Source: Podospora bellae-mahoneyi
Lineage: Eukaryota > Ascomycota > Sordariomycetes > Sordariales > Podosporaceae
Assembly (NCBI RefSeq): GCF_035222275.1
Contig: NC_085884.1
Location: 1,116,001 to 1,180,000 of the forward strand
Direction of reading: 5' to 3'
Length of the DNA stretch: 64,000 bases
Made by a program: the position numbers and the translations under genes. The first letter of the stretch is position 1. Each line of letters opens with the position of its first letter. Positions 33,179-43,372 of the stretch are shown here, one piece after another. The notes beneath the pieces were generated by a model. It ran no database searches, was not told the origin of the DNA, and worked only from the letters and a program-made list of their open reading frames with translations.

Positions 33179-34317
33179 GAAAAACTAAGATTTGCTGGCT
33201 CTGGGTGTTTATAGTGGTAGGGAGTGGTCGAATTACTGTGTTTGGTGGCATTTTGCGGGGTAACGGTGGTGTGCCCCGGTTGTGAAGGTCTTGTCGATCA
33301 ACATCTGTACGCATCTCGCCGAATAAGAAAACTCTTCATGTTCACACTCAAGACTCATTACTTCAATTCAGGTTGCAATCTATACATTTGCTCAAAGATA
33401 CGCTGATCCCTGGTAAGCTCTGTCTTCTCATACGCCGGATAGATTGGCCGGCCCCCGCCCACTCAACTTACGCGAGATGGATGTATATGAAGATGATAAC
33501 TGCCGGCAGCCTGAGTCTGAGAGCGTGTTGTTTGCTCCTCCTGAGGCGCTGTCGCACCAGAGCTCAGTTCCGTCGTTGAAGCTGTCAACAGGGGGCGGAA
33601 AGCGAATATTGATCTGCTGGCAGAACTCATCCCGTCCGTCTGTCTTGAAGGAACGGTCAAGCTTTTGCGCTCGGGCCCTGGTCCTGTCAACATCGTCCCG
33701 TGTTGTACATCCAGTTGTATCCAAGTTTGACACCTCGTTTAAACCGATGGATGATGCAGCAAATATGCATGCATGCAGGTATATATCAGCTACTCGCTTG
33801 GTAACATGCCGCTCCTCCTGCCAGTCACGTTGCGAGATAGACTTTGACAAGACCAGATTTTGCTACCGGGCGGGCTGGGGAACTTTTGTGGGTTGCCCGT
33901 GCGCACAGCAACCTTTTCCAAGATTTCCGCCTGAATGGTTCATCTCTGGGGAGGGGATTAGGGGACCCGGCGAAAGGGGGGCGCATTGACATTTGATCTA
34001 TCAAATTGTCTGAGATCTGGAACCTGGGGTATGCGGTACATTTGTCTCGAATAAGCTTCCAGGGAGCGGAAGGAGGGACGATCGCAAATATCGGGAATTG
34101 GGTGAGCTTGTCAGGCTTCTAGCTTGTGAGTTCTAGAGGGGTCTTGATTATAGGACGGGTCGCCTGAGTGAGTTCATTAAGGGGAGGAGCCCCCTATCCT
34201 TGCTGAAGTTGTTTATCCCGCTGTGATTTCTTGTTTTTTTTAAAAAAAAGTTTTTACTTGATGCTTTGTTTCTTTTGTTTCTGACTGATAGCAAGTTTAC
34301 GACGACAAACCAGCACG
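33179..34317. other. Gene-free stretch with possible remnant
   Basis: A 140-codon minus-strand frame at 33428-33850 overlaps a 181-codon plus-strand frame at 33444-33989, and neither can be assigned. The promoter of the rhodopsin-domain gene must lie in the last few hundred bases, which include a T-then-A run at 34232-34250. Confidence 0.35.
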
Positions 34318-35707
34318 ATGTCAGCGCTTACCCCGACTGATGCGCCTCCGCCGCCGCCGCCACCGCCAGATGGCCTACCTCCGGGCATTCCTGTTACCGA
34401 ACGGGCGGCGCACCTTGCCCAGACCTTCATCGGCGTTACCTCAATACTGATGGCCTTGTGTCTGATCACCTTCTTCACGCGTATCTACCAACGGGTCTTT
34501 CCTGTGTTCAAGATGGGTCTGGACGACTGGTTCATCATTATTGGCTTCGTAGGCCCTTCTTTCCTTCCTTCCCTCCTTCCTTCCTTTCCCCTTTTCTCTC
34601 ATCTCCATACAGCACTTGCTAACCTTAATATATGTCCAGATCCTAGCAATAGCAGACTGGTCCCTCCTCTTCCCGCTCATGGTCCCCAAACCAGGCTACA
34701 TCCCCTTCTCCCGCGGCACCGAAGCCGGCAAGCACTCCTGGCTCGCCATCCCCGTCTGGGGGTTGGCCATGACGTGCATCAAGATCTCGATTGCGCTTAC
34801 ACTCTTACGAATCCGAGGCTCCGAAAGAAAGTGGAGGGTATTCTTGTACACCATCATCGTCATCCTGGCCATCTACGGGATAGGCAACACAATATTCTGC
34901 CTGGCTATCGCGTGCCAGCCGTTGCAGGCGGCTTGGGATGTGTTGACCCCCGGTGGGAGGTGTGTACCGGTGGAGATAATGAAGGCCGTTTCTGATTTAG
35001 GTTCGGGGATCAACATCACGACCGATCTGCTGTTGAGTCTGACACCGATAACTTTCTTGAGAAAGCTGAACAGGCCGTTGAGGGAGAGGGTGTTTGTTTG
35101 CGTGCTGATGGGGATGGGGCTGTTGGCAAGTGTGAGCAGTATTGTCAAGACGGTTATCATCAAGGATTGGGGGGACCCGACGGCGGAGGTGGATGATTGG
35201 TGGGCTATGGGGGTTAGTATCTGTACTTGGACTGCGTTGGAGCAGCTCTTGGGGGTGTTGGCGGCTTGTGTACCGGCTATGAAGGGGGTGTTTCAACGGT
35301 GCTTGGGGGGGCTGGGGGTGGATATCACTGTTGGGGGGAGCAAGAGGCAGCGGTCGGGACAGGGGGGGAATTATTACTTGAGGACCTTTGGGAGGGGTAG
35401 GGGGACGGGGACAGTGAGGAGTGGAGGTGGTGATGGGGAGAGGGTCCGGTCGGGGACTTTTGAGAGTTTGGGGAGTTCTGGTGGGAATCGGTTCTCGAGT
35501 GTGAGGCAGGTTGGGGTTGTGAAGGATGAGGAACATGGGACGGTGGCGGTGGTGGAGTATGACGAGGAGGTAGGAATTGATCTGCCTGAAATGAGGAGGC
35601 AGGCGTCGACAGTGCAGTCGGTGGATGGATCTGCTGGGAGAGGGGACTTGGAAAGAGGACACTCGAGGGGGTCGGAGGGTGAGAAGTTTCCTGCTCATGC
35701 TTTATAA
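34318..35707 (+). CDS. Fungal rhodopsin-domain integral membrane protein (SAT4/PTH11-like)
   Basis: Two exons, 34318-34548 and 34640-35707, give 432 residues. The intron (GTAGGC..GTCCAG) contains a CCTT microsatellite. After a short Pro-rich N-terminus come seven hydrophobic helices: the first at about residues 40-60 (TSILMALCLITFFTRIYQRV), then the hallmark MGLDDWFIIIGF, LAIPVWGLAMTCIKISIALT, FLYTIIVILAIYGIGNTIFC, ITTDLLLSLTPITFLRKLNR, VCVLMGMGLLASVSSIVKTV and WTALEQLLGVLAACVPAMKG. The cytosolic tail is Gly/Ser/Arg-rich. This order, with DDW after helix 2 and the K-L-R-REK-like loop, defines the fungal rhodopsin-domain family, some members of which act as surface sensors. No CFEM domain is present. 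The ligand is unknown. Confidence 0.9.
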
Positions 35708-35790
35708 TCTTGTCGTGGTTGTATACGATAGGTATGTATCAATGACATTTATGATACCAGACCCGATGGGTTTTACTGCAAAAGTTGTTA

Positions 35791-36308
35791 TCACTCTGCC
35801 CTAGCCGTACTCGACATCCCCGTCGTGTCATAACAGTCGATGTACTCAAAGAATTCCTGGCCACGCTCAGGAACTAACACTTCATAAAAGACATCCTGAC
35901 CTTTTCCCGTACTGATGAAAACCACCGAATATCGCCAGGTGGGTCCGGTGCTCATTGCACCAGCGCTCAGGAGAGGCAAGGTCGTCAAAAGGGGCCAGCC
36001 CGAAAGTCTGGTCTTTGTCAGCCGCCCTGGCTGCAGGGGTGATAAAAGTCTTCATGAATCAGAACTGGATGCATTGTTTCGAGGTACAACTTTCTCTCTT
36101 CCGGAGAAGTGTCAAGCCAGTCTTGTCCTGAGCGGATCACAGCCAAGTTCTTCTTGCCCGAGATGCGCCCCAATGACGGCGACGACCAACTGCGAAGTGT
36201 TTGGGAAACCCGCTCGTGGGAAGGAACAGAAGCCGACAACATCTGTGGTGCTTGCTTGAAGATGCCCAGGATATATCTGACCAAATCATGGAGTATTTCA
36301 TCACCCAT
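35791..36308 (-). CDS. Hypothetical locus, minus strand, structure unresolved
   Basis: An ATG at 36308 opens MGDEILHDLVRYILGIFKQA and a plausible soluble protein of 96 residues ending near 36018. A second protein-like segment ending FYEVLVPERGQEFFEYIDCY at 35791 is in another frame. A third frame between them (SPERWCNEHRTHLAIFGGFH) also looks coding. Either there are introns I cannot place or the gene has frameshifts. No domain is recognised. Confidence 0.3.
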
Positions 36309-36385
36309 CTTTGCTTCTTTGCTTAATACCCTGAAACAATCGAAGCTCCAGTAGTGAGGGGTCCCGTCATTAGCTGCCGTTCACC

Positions 36386-37936
36386 ATGCCAACACCATTT
36401 CGGGTCGCAGTCATCCAGGCGGAGCCCGTCTTCCTCGAAATGATGGCCACCATTGAGTAATCATGTCGTCTTAGCGCCGAGGCTGCCGCTGGTGGTGCCA
36501 AGCTTGTCGCATTGCCCGACCGCTGGGCTCCTGGGTACCCTCCGTGGAGCTGGTAAGCTCTCTTGCTCTTCGACCCTTTTAAACTACCTACTTCTAACAA
36601 ATGATGTCTCTGTAACTCAAAATAGGGCTCGGTCAGTCGACCATAAACTATACACACGATACGTCTGCAATGCCCTCCCAGTCAAATCAGAAGCTATGGA
36701 CCGTGTCCAAGCGACCGCCGAAGAACATTCCATTTGCTGCGGTATTTGACTTTGCCGAACAAAGCCTACCCACAGTCTCTACATCTCCCAGGCCATCATT
36801 TTCCCCCCAGGGCGAAGTCCTCGTGCACCGACGCAAGATCAAGTCAACTCATATGGAGCGCACCATCTTTGGCGACGGATCCGGCAACGACTTCGACAAC
36901 GTTGCCGAGATTTACTTTGGCCCTTACCACGGCATGGTCAAAGTGGGATGTCTCGCTTCCTGGGAGCACACACAGCCGCTCCTCAGGTACCACACCATCT
37001 CCCAGGGCGAAACGATTCATGTTGCCATGTGGCCGCCTGTGTCCCCCAGGGTGGCTAATGAGATGGGACGCTCTCATCCAATCTTATGGAATTGGACCGT
37101 GGGATGGGCCAAAATTGCCTCATTTTCCCGTGGGACAAGCCAAAACGACCCCCCGTCTTGTCTCACGTCTCATAAGACGAAGGGTATATTGTTGAGCCTT
37201 TTTTTGGCTACTAAAAAGTGGTGATTTTTGGACCTTTGGTGGTGAGGGTTGTGGCCTGTGTGAGGGTGAGGGTGAGGGTGAGGCTTGTGGCTCTGTGGCG
37301 AATAATCCTGCCAAGATATCGGGCCGGAAAAACCCCCGGAAGTCCCATGAGCCAGCGAGATGAGCCAAACTGTGCGGGTTGTGGGATGAGCCGAAGGTCC
37401 GGAGCCATGGGATGGGATAAATCGAGGGTCATCTTATCTCAGTTCATCTCATTAGCCACCCTAGTGTCCTCTAGGCCTGGAATTGCTATCGAGGTCTGTG
37501 GAGCATGACGGCTGAGGGTGCGCATAATCTATCCCAATCGTACGCCATTGAGAGTGCAGCCTATGTGCTTCACAGCACTGCTGTATGCAAACAGCAGAGC
37601 ATTAGCCTGCTTCGGACGCGGCAGGGAATTGTTTGCTCAAAGCCTGGTGGTGGACACAGTTGTGTCATTGGACCTGATGGTAGACGCTTGACTAAGCGTC
37701 TTGGTAATGGACCTGATGGTATAAAGTATTTGGGGACTACTGGTGTTGACCTTGATACTCTGGGAGGTATCATATTTGCTGATTTGGACTGGACGAACTG
37801 CGTCACAGCTCGGGGTTTCTTGGATATTGTTGGCCACTATAGCCGGCCGGACCTCCTTAGGCTTGGTGTGGACAGCCGACAAAAGGACCCGGTAGTTTCG
37901 AGAGGCTCTGTTCAATACGTAGATGGAGGAGAGTAA
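36386..37936 (+). pseudogene. Nitrilase pseudogene split by a MITE
   Basis: Nitrilases hydrolyse nitriles to acids with a Glu-Lys-Cys triad. Order of pieces: MPTPFRVAVIQAEPVFLEMM (36386), stop and frame change, GGAKLVALPDRWAPGYPPWS, an intron from about 36553 to 36626, then [21 protein letters not shown], the [20 protein letters not shown] block, [15 protein letters not shown] and the element insertion at 37048. The C-terminal third resumes at 37505 with [35 protein letters not shown] and [13 protein letters not shown]-like text. The Glu of the usual FPE is Asp (ALPDRW) and the Cys of CWEH is Ser (ASWEH), while the Lys in HRRKIK remains. A repeated GNGPDG suggests a small internal duplication. 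The host gene is clearly dead. Confidence 0.85.
37048..37462. mobile_element. MITE with 18 bp perfect terminal inverted repeats (copy 2)
   Basis: AGGGTGGCTAATGAGATG at 37048-37065 has its exact reverse complement at 37445-37462. The 415 bp element sits inside the nitrilase pseudogene, interrupting it after the WEHTQP region. It has no coding capacity. The interior has a GGGTGA hexamer repeated about four times near 37258-37282 and a stretch at 37318-37340 (CGGGCCGGAAAAA, then CCGGAAG) shared with the element at 731-1059. The right flank reads CTAG, so a TA target duplication of the Tc1/mariner kind is possible, but the left flank has CA instead and this is not settled. Confidence 0.8.
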
Positions 37937-38164
37937 AAAGGGGCCGATTGTCTACACTGGTTGTTACAGATTCATGACCATGAGTCACAAACACCTAGCG
38001 AACAAACAAGCGATGAGAGGGGAATAAGGAATCTCAATTGGCAAAGGAGGGTAATTCTGAAACTCGGGGAAAGGCACAGTTTGTTAAGCAGAATCAATCA
38101 GCACCATCCCAGCGCTAACATCATTAACCTCAGGATAGATAGATAGTACTTTCGAATTTCAAGC

Positions 38165-38835
38165 AGTAGCTCCAGAGTTCTTCTACGCACTAGAGGACCG
38201 CCACGTCTGTCATCATGTAAGAGAAAAGCATTTTCAGAGCCCGGGTCACTTTCCCTGCAAGTTCGTCTTCCATCTGCACGATTACACACTAAAAGAGCGC
38301 TATGCAGAGCTCCAGCTCGAAGCAAGTTTGTTCTATGATGCCATCAATGGTGCGGAGAGGTTCATTCTGAGGGGTATTGTCTTAGCTCCTGCGCAGGTCG
38401 CCCCGATCGGGAATCTTCGCAGCATCAGCGAGCCGGAGTGCGACAAGGAGGAGAATGCTGCAGTTCGGTATGGTGCTTATCACAACAGAGTCTGGAAGTT
38501 GGAGGACAGATCAGGGTGGAGTGGCCAGTTGAGGCTATATGGCAAGTTCCCCTCAGATATTGCTGGTATCAATATGAACAGCAAAAATGGCTTTGATGCA
38601 TGGTTCCAGGCGCTGGAAGTGAAGCAAGTTTGTGGGATCAGTTCCTGATAGAGAAATTCCTGATACCAATGTTAGAGGGCAGATATATCGTTGCGTCTGT
38701 CCAAAGCCTGTGTGAAACAGGATCAACTTGTTCTCTTCAGATATGAGGAGCATCAGGTTCGAGAAATGGTGCTTGGTTGATGTCCACAAGGATGAGATTC
38801 CGGATATCACTGACCATGTGTGGTGGGAGTAAACA
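38165..38835 (+). pseudogene. Decayed gene of unknown function
   Basis: A protein-like frame runs from about 38165 (PEFFYALEDRHVCHHVREKH; KFVFHLHDYTLKERYAELQL) through FYDAINGAERFILRGIVLAP, NAAVRYGAYHNRVWKLEDRS and FDAWFQALEVKQV to a stop at 38648. Homologous-looking text continues in another frame (WDQFLIEKFLIPMLEGRYIV) and then a third (EKWCLVDVHKDEIPDITDHV, ending at 38833). No in-frame ATG precedes the first part. The layout suggests a roughly 220-residue gene with two frame changes and a lost start. No domain is recognised. Confidence 0.5.
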
Positions 38836-39108
38836 GGATAGAGCCAGGACCGCAAAGTAGGAAGTAGTACTGGGTAGGTTAACAGTTGGTGGGGTTGGTT
38901 CCATACGTCAACCTACCTTTTACCAGGTGCTCGTGTCCGGTATGGGGATGATCCCCCACCCTGTGCTTCCTCTCCCTTGCCTTGTCCAGCCAATAGGACG
39001 ATCAATAGTCCTTTGCCCTATGCCATGTGATCAGGCAAACAAACACCACCAAGAACAAACCATTTGCCAAATCATCACACGGACGAACACTCGAATTTGA
39101 GCAAACAT

Positions 39109-40418
39109 GCCGCGACGACTTCAGGATGGGTCCGAATGGAAAGAGACACCCTTCGACCTCGTGCCAAAATGGACGCGACCCTTCCATTCCCGCCATCGAA
39201 GTTGTGTGTCGTGAGCACCTGAGAATCCCCCCGGAAGACCCCTGCACCGTGTTTTTTCCAGACCTCTGGTCTCTTTAACAAAATCTACATTGTTGAATAC
39301 GCCCAACGCCGTGTCATCATGAGGGTCACGCTGCCTGTGTATCCCGGCCTCAAAACGCGTGCCGAAGTGGCCACACTGCGGTGGGTGCGCGAAAACACCA
39401 TGATTCCGGTTCCCGAGGCGCTGGGCTTTGACGACAATAACGATAATGAAATCGGATTTGGGTGGATCTTGATGGAGTTTATAGAGGGCACACCAGCACA
39501 TAGACGGTGGCGGACCATGTCGATGGAGCAGAAAGTTGCCTTCACAAAACAACTCGCGACATTCCAAGCTGAGCTTTCGGCCTTGGGAAATCAGAGGCCA
39601 TGCTCCGTGGAATAAGAACGCTGGAACTCCGGGAGTTTGAGAAGGGGAAAGAGATCGAAGGCCTGGGAAAGGTTGCTCCCGGTATGCTTGTGTCCCATGA
39701 GTTCTTTATGGGTGATCGATTTCAGTACGATATCCCAAGGGGTCCCTTTCACTCCAGCCGCGACTGGCTCACCGCAGAGTTGAACATCGTAATGCTTGAC
39801 CAGAAAGCAATCATGGACAGCTTCGAGGACGAAGACGACAAAGAAGATGTTGAAGAGGTTATTACGGTGGCGAAGAAATTGCTCTTTCTTATTCCCAAAG
39901 TGTTCCCTCCCAGTCTGGACGAGCCAGAGACAACAGTTCTTTACCACCACGATCTCCACCTTAAAAACATCTTGGTAAGCGAAGAAGGGGAAATCACAGC
40001 CATTTTGGATTGGGAATGCGTCTCGGCCATGCCTCTCTGGATGACGACCAAGGTTCCCAGATTTCTTGATGAGCCTGTTCGAGAGGAGGAGCCGCAACGG
40101 GACACATATGCCGATGAGACACCTGAGCAGGCTGCGGCCGCGGCAGAAAGGCGCCATGATCCGGACTACCTCGACAGCGAAGGCAAAAACAGCCCGTACT
40201 TCATCCGTAAAATGGAGTACGAAGCAACGCAGTTGCGGAAAGTTTACAAAGCGACCTTGAGACAGTTATGGCCGGGTTGCCCACAGGGAGAAGAAACCTT
40301 GATGGAGGTGAACTTCCACCATGCTGTATCACAATGTGACGGGATATGGGTGAAAATGGCAGGCAGATGGGCTGACCGCGTGCTGGCCGGTGAGTCCATA
40401 CGGTTGGAGGACGCCTGA
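39109..40418 (+). pseudogene. Aminoglycoside-phosphotransferase-fold (kinase-like) pseudogene
   Basis: Fungal APH-domain proteins are small-molecule or protein kinase-like enzymes, mostly uncharacterised. From the ATG at 39109 (MPRRLQDGSEWKETPFDLVP) the reading changes frame near 39170 and 39270, then from 39319 MRVTLPVYPGLKTRAEVATL and LGFDDNNDNEIGFGWILMEF are read, with another frame change near 39595. The last 272 codons are intact and contain the Brenner-type catalytic loop YHHDLHLKNILV and the metal-binding AILDWECVSAMPLW. A Glu/Asp-rich insert (FEDEDDKEDVEE) precedes them. The C-terminal tail is charged. At least three frameshifts make it non-functional, although both catalytic motifs are preserved, so the loss is recent. 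Confidence 0.8.
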
Positions 40419-40505
40419 CAAGACTGGCGTGAGGGGTTAGCCAGTGTAGTTGTGAGGCAGGCTCCTCCTGATTAATATCGACTACATTTTTTGTTCAAAA
40501 ATAAG

Positions 40506-40507
40506 TT

Positions 40508-40542
<35 letters not shown>

Positions 40543-40557
40543 TAAAAAAAATAAAAA
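40506..40557. repeat. Poly-T/poly-A palindromic tract
   Basis: 22 consecutive T (40506-40527) run directly into 15 A, then A-rich sequence to 40557. This forms a perfect self-complementary A/T arm of at least 15 bp. It lies 75 bp from the 3' end of tRNA-Val. On the minus strand, the strand of the tRNA, it reads as an A-rich then T-rich tract downstream of the gene. Confidence 0.85.
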
Positions 40558-40616
40558 AGAGGACAGGCAGTAGAGCAAAAACGATGTGTAGCCCCTCTGG
40601 CTAGGCTTGGGGAGGC

Positions 40617-40620
40617 AAAA
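40617..40620 (-). terminator. RNA polymerase III terminator of tRNA-Val
   Basis: Four T residues on the minus strand lie 11 bases after the end of the tRNA sequence, the minimal Pol III stop signal. A longer T-run further downstream may act as a backup. Confidence 0.55.
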
Positions 40621-40631
40621 CGGTAAGGTAA

Positions 40632-40705
40632 TGATTTCGTCCAGGCTCGAACTGGAGACCTTCAGTGTGTTAGACTGACGTGATAACCAACTACACCACG
40701 AAACC
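40632..40705 (-). tRNA. tRNA-Val (anticodon AAC)
   Basis: A complete cloverleaf can be folded on the minus strand. The acceptor arm GGTTTCG pairs with CGAAATC, with one G-U pair and discriminator A. The D arm is TGGTGTAGTTGGTTATCA. The anticodon arm is TCAGT with loop CTAACAC and ACTGA. The T arm contains GGTTCGA-type sequence (CCAGTTCGAGCCTGG). The anticodon AAC reads Val GUU/GUC as inosine-modified AAC. There is no intron, and A and B box sequences are present. Confidence 0.93.
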
Positions 40706-41477
40706 GAGGATTGATGCATGTCGTCATTGGAATTAACTCTCATGTGGGAGAACTATGAGAGACGCAATGAGAAACGCCGCATGAACATGTGCAAATTTGA
40801 TTGATGATCGAATAAGCAAATTCCCGAATGCGGCCGCCAAAGTGCGTCTGACTCAGCGTCGCCTTGGTAAGATGTAAGCCGAATGGTGTGTCGCAGAATT
40901 CGGGGATCGCGGCACAATGTCACTGGGCGCCCCTGGGCCAGAAGACTGGTGGCTTGCTCGTCTAGGGCGCCAGGTGTGGTCGCCTGGGCACATCACTGGG
41001 CATGGCGTGATTCATGGCTGCCATCTTCTCGGCAGGTCGGCAGCTGTCTCTTTTCAGTATCTTTGCGACCCCCATCTCAATTTTACTTCATAGGTCTTAA
41101 GGCTTTATCAGGACAAGACCCTGCGGCTCTCCCTTCCCTAAGTTGACAGCCACACGCAATTTAACGATCGCCACCGAGGCAGATCATCAGCACTATGAGA
41201 CAAGGCGTGAGAGCGCCTTCGGTGACCAGAACAATCCCTCACTCTCACTGGTCACGCTAACGGAAGCTGCAATGATTCTGCTGTGGCACGGTCATTGCAT
41301 GGCCTGGGCCGTCAATCCAGGCCGCCGGTATCTCTGCCATGTTGAGGAGATCGAATCATTGCAGTTAACCTTATCCCGACTGCATCTCAGCTCTTCATTG
41401 CCCCCCATGAGCGCGATTTCCGTCACCTCATCACTCTTTACAGTGATCAGTAATGTCCAACTAACGCCAATGCCACC
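40706..41477. other. Intergenic region
   Basis: No gene is supported. The plus-strand frames at 40883-41146 and 41143-41565 lack family features. This probably carries the promoter of the membrane lectin-like gene. Confidence 0.4.
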
Positions 41478-43178
41478 ATGCTTTTTGCTCGTTCACCAAG
41501 GACACCAACAAGTCTACCAACTCCAACTCCGCAAACACCCCATGTGCAAGACAACACACCACTAAGTCCAGAAAATGACACGACAAAAGTACCGCATCGA
41601 TGGGGCCATTCCAGCATGATACCCGTGGACGATGACTGTCTTCCTGAAGTCAGACAGTTCAGCGACTTGGAAGTCCCAACACATTATCCTCTTGGCGCCA
41701 TCCCAGAGGCTGTCAATCAGGATGCTCTTCCCGAAGTCAAATCGCACATCGCCATCAGCGCCAACTTCAACCAACCACCAAGCTCACAACCGACATCGCG
41801 GCCAGCCACAGCAAGCCAAACACAATCCCAACCAACAACGACACTACCACCACGTCCCGGGTCAGCAAGACGAAAATTATGGATCGTTCTCGGGAGTGCC
41901 GTCGCCCTATTATTAGCAACCATAGCAATAGCACTTGGTCTCGGCTTGGGACTCGGGCTCAGCAAGAAAAATGATACTCCCTCATCCTCAACGTCCTCAA
42001 ACACAACAGGATCCGCCTGCCAAAGTGATAGCACAAGAATCTTCCGACGGACAATGGCTGCTGCCGTCTTCAACGGCTCTCTCCACATCTTCTCCCGAGG
42101 CCGAGACAGCAACATTTGGTTTCGCTCGTGGGGAATTCAACCTGAAGGAAATAATGCCCCCGCAACTTGGACCACCGACTGGGTAACCCTTGCCGAAGGT
42201 CCAGGCATGGAACTCATGCCCTTCATCGGGGCACCAACAGTCATCACCTCGACAGACGGAAGCCGCATGGATGTGTTCGCCACAAGCACCATGTCAGGCA
42301 ATGTCAACACGATCAGGTTCACAAAGGCCAATCGGACGACGGAGTGGGAAAGCCTGGGAGGTTTCGGTCTCAGCTCTATCGCGATTTGCAATTCACCCTT
42401 GGCGGACAACTCGTCAGCACCGACATACGACATGTGGATGTTGGGGAAGAATTCGACGACCGTTATCAAAAACACTTGGGACACTTCCAAGGCAATAGGT
42501 GGCTGGGACGAGACGAGTATTCCCGTCCTCGCCAGTTCCGGAACAAGCCCTGCTGTTATCTGCAGCAAGTACGACCCTGAATATACCATCTTCACCTTTG
42601 GCCAAGGGACAAACGAGCTAAGAAGCACTCGTTTTTCCACCGCTAACAATATCTGGAGCTCATGGAATCCATGGGGCCACAATTTCCGGGGAGATCCGGT
42701 GGCAGTCTCCGTCGACGAGGGTCGCGTGATATACTTTTTTGGTGTGGGGACAAACTCGAACATGTATCACTTCACCTGGGAGGAGGGCATCGAATCGGAG
42801 CCAAGGTCTATCGGGGGTAACTGGAGCAGTATCCCCAGTGCAGTGGTTATCGGCGCCGGGACCAAGGATGAGCAGATCCACGTCGTTGCGTTGGATCAAG
42901 AAAGAAAGCTGCAGCATAGAACCTTTGGTGATTTTGGTGGAGGGCGAAAGTGGCAAGCTACCAGGTGGGAGAAGCTGGAGAAGAAAGGGAATAGTGCCCC
43001 GCTGGTGTTTTCATATCCGGATGCAAAGGGCAAGGAACAGATTGGGTTGGCGATGTTGGATGATGATAACCATCTATTGTTTGCCACTTGGGAGGCGAGT
43101 AATGATACTTTGTGGGTGAACTCGATTTCCTGGGTACAGGCTGAGGGTTACTTGATTAACGAGAGCGTTTGCATTTGA
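41478..43178 (+). CDS. Type II membrane protein with seven-repeat, lectin-like beta-propeller ectodomain
   Basis: An intronless frame of 566 codons. An alternative ATG at 41616 (MIPVDDDCLPEVRQF) would trim a Pro/Thr-rich leader and may be the true start. The cytosolic part is followed by one transmembrane helix (about residues 133-160, KLWIVLGSAVALLLATIAIA then LGLGLGLGLSKK) and a Ser/Thr linker. The ectodomain has seven repeats with a shared hydrophobic-strand pattern: LHIFSRGRDSNIWFRSW, MDVFATSTMSGNVNTIRF, YDMWMLGKNSTTVIKNTW, YTIFTFGQGTNELRSTRF, VIYFFGVGTNSNMYHFTW, IHVVALDQERKLQHRTF and IGLAMLDDDNHLLFATW. That is the signature of the fucose-lectin/PLL-type propellers. Potential N-glycosylation sites are frequent. 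Sugar binding at the hyphal surface is inferred. Confidence 0.8.
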   Translation: MLFARSPRTPTSLPTPTPQTPHVQDNTPLSPENDTTKVPHRWGHSSMIPVDDDCLPEVRQFSDLEVPTHYPLGAIPEAVNQDALPEVKSHIAISANFNQPPSSQPTSRPATASQTQSQPTTTLPPRPGSARRKLWIVLGSAVALLLATIAIALGLGLGLGLSKKNDTPSSSTSSNTTGSACQSDSTRIFRRTMAAAVFNGSLHIFSRGRDSNIWFRSWGIQPEGNNAPATWTTDWVTLAEGPGMELMPFIGAPTVITSTDGSRMDVFATSTMSGNVNTIRFTKANRTTEWESLGGFGLSSIAICNSPLADNSSAPTYDMWMLGKNSTTVIKNTWDTSKAIGGWDETSIPVLASSGTSPAVICSKYDPEYTIFTFGQGTNELRSTRFSTANNIWSSWNPWGHNFRGDPVAVSVDEGRVIYFFGVGTNSNMYHFTWEEGIESEPRSIGGNWSSIPSAVVIGAGTKDEQIHVVALDQERKLQHRTFGDFGGGRKWQATRWEKLEKKGNSAPLVFSYPDAKGKEQIGLAMLDDDNHLLFATWEASNDTLWVNSISWVQAEGYLINESVCI

Positions 43179-43372
43179 GGGGCAATGTGAGCCCGCTGCC
43201 CCATTGTTGCCATGCCTGTTTCATATATCTATCTATGCTCATTCACCTTCTTGACAAGGTTCAAATAGGCATGTGCTTTGAGTTTGTATCTTGCTCACAT
43301 CCCCCGAGCTCCCATCCAAAGGTTACTTGAGCACTACAGCGGTGCCCGCAACAATACTTCCACCTTCACCGT
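43179..43372. other. Short intergenic stretch
   Basis: This is the 3' flank of the type II membrane protein gene and possibly of the minus-strand locus that follows. Nothing specific is seen. Confidence 0.4.

Noticed and set aside
33428-33989. Overlapping 140-codon (minus) and 181-codon (plus) frames
   Set aside because: Both strands are open over the same DNA and neither has domain features. I could not choose between them, so none is listed as a gene.
34550-34610. CCTT/CTTCC microsatellite
   Set aside because: It lies inside the intron of the rhodopsin-domain gene and looks like an ordinary pyrimidine tract before an acceptor.
42137-42763. 208-codon minus-strand frame
   Set aside because: It is antisense to the type II membrane protein gene, with no independent start context or family features.
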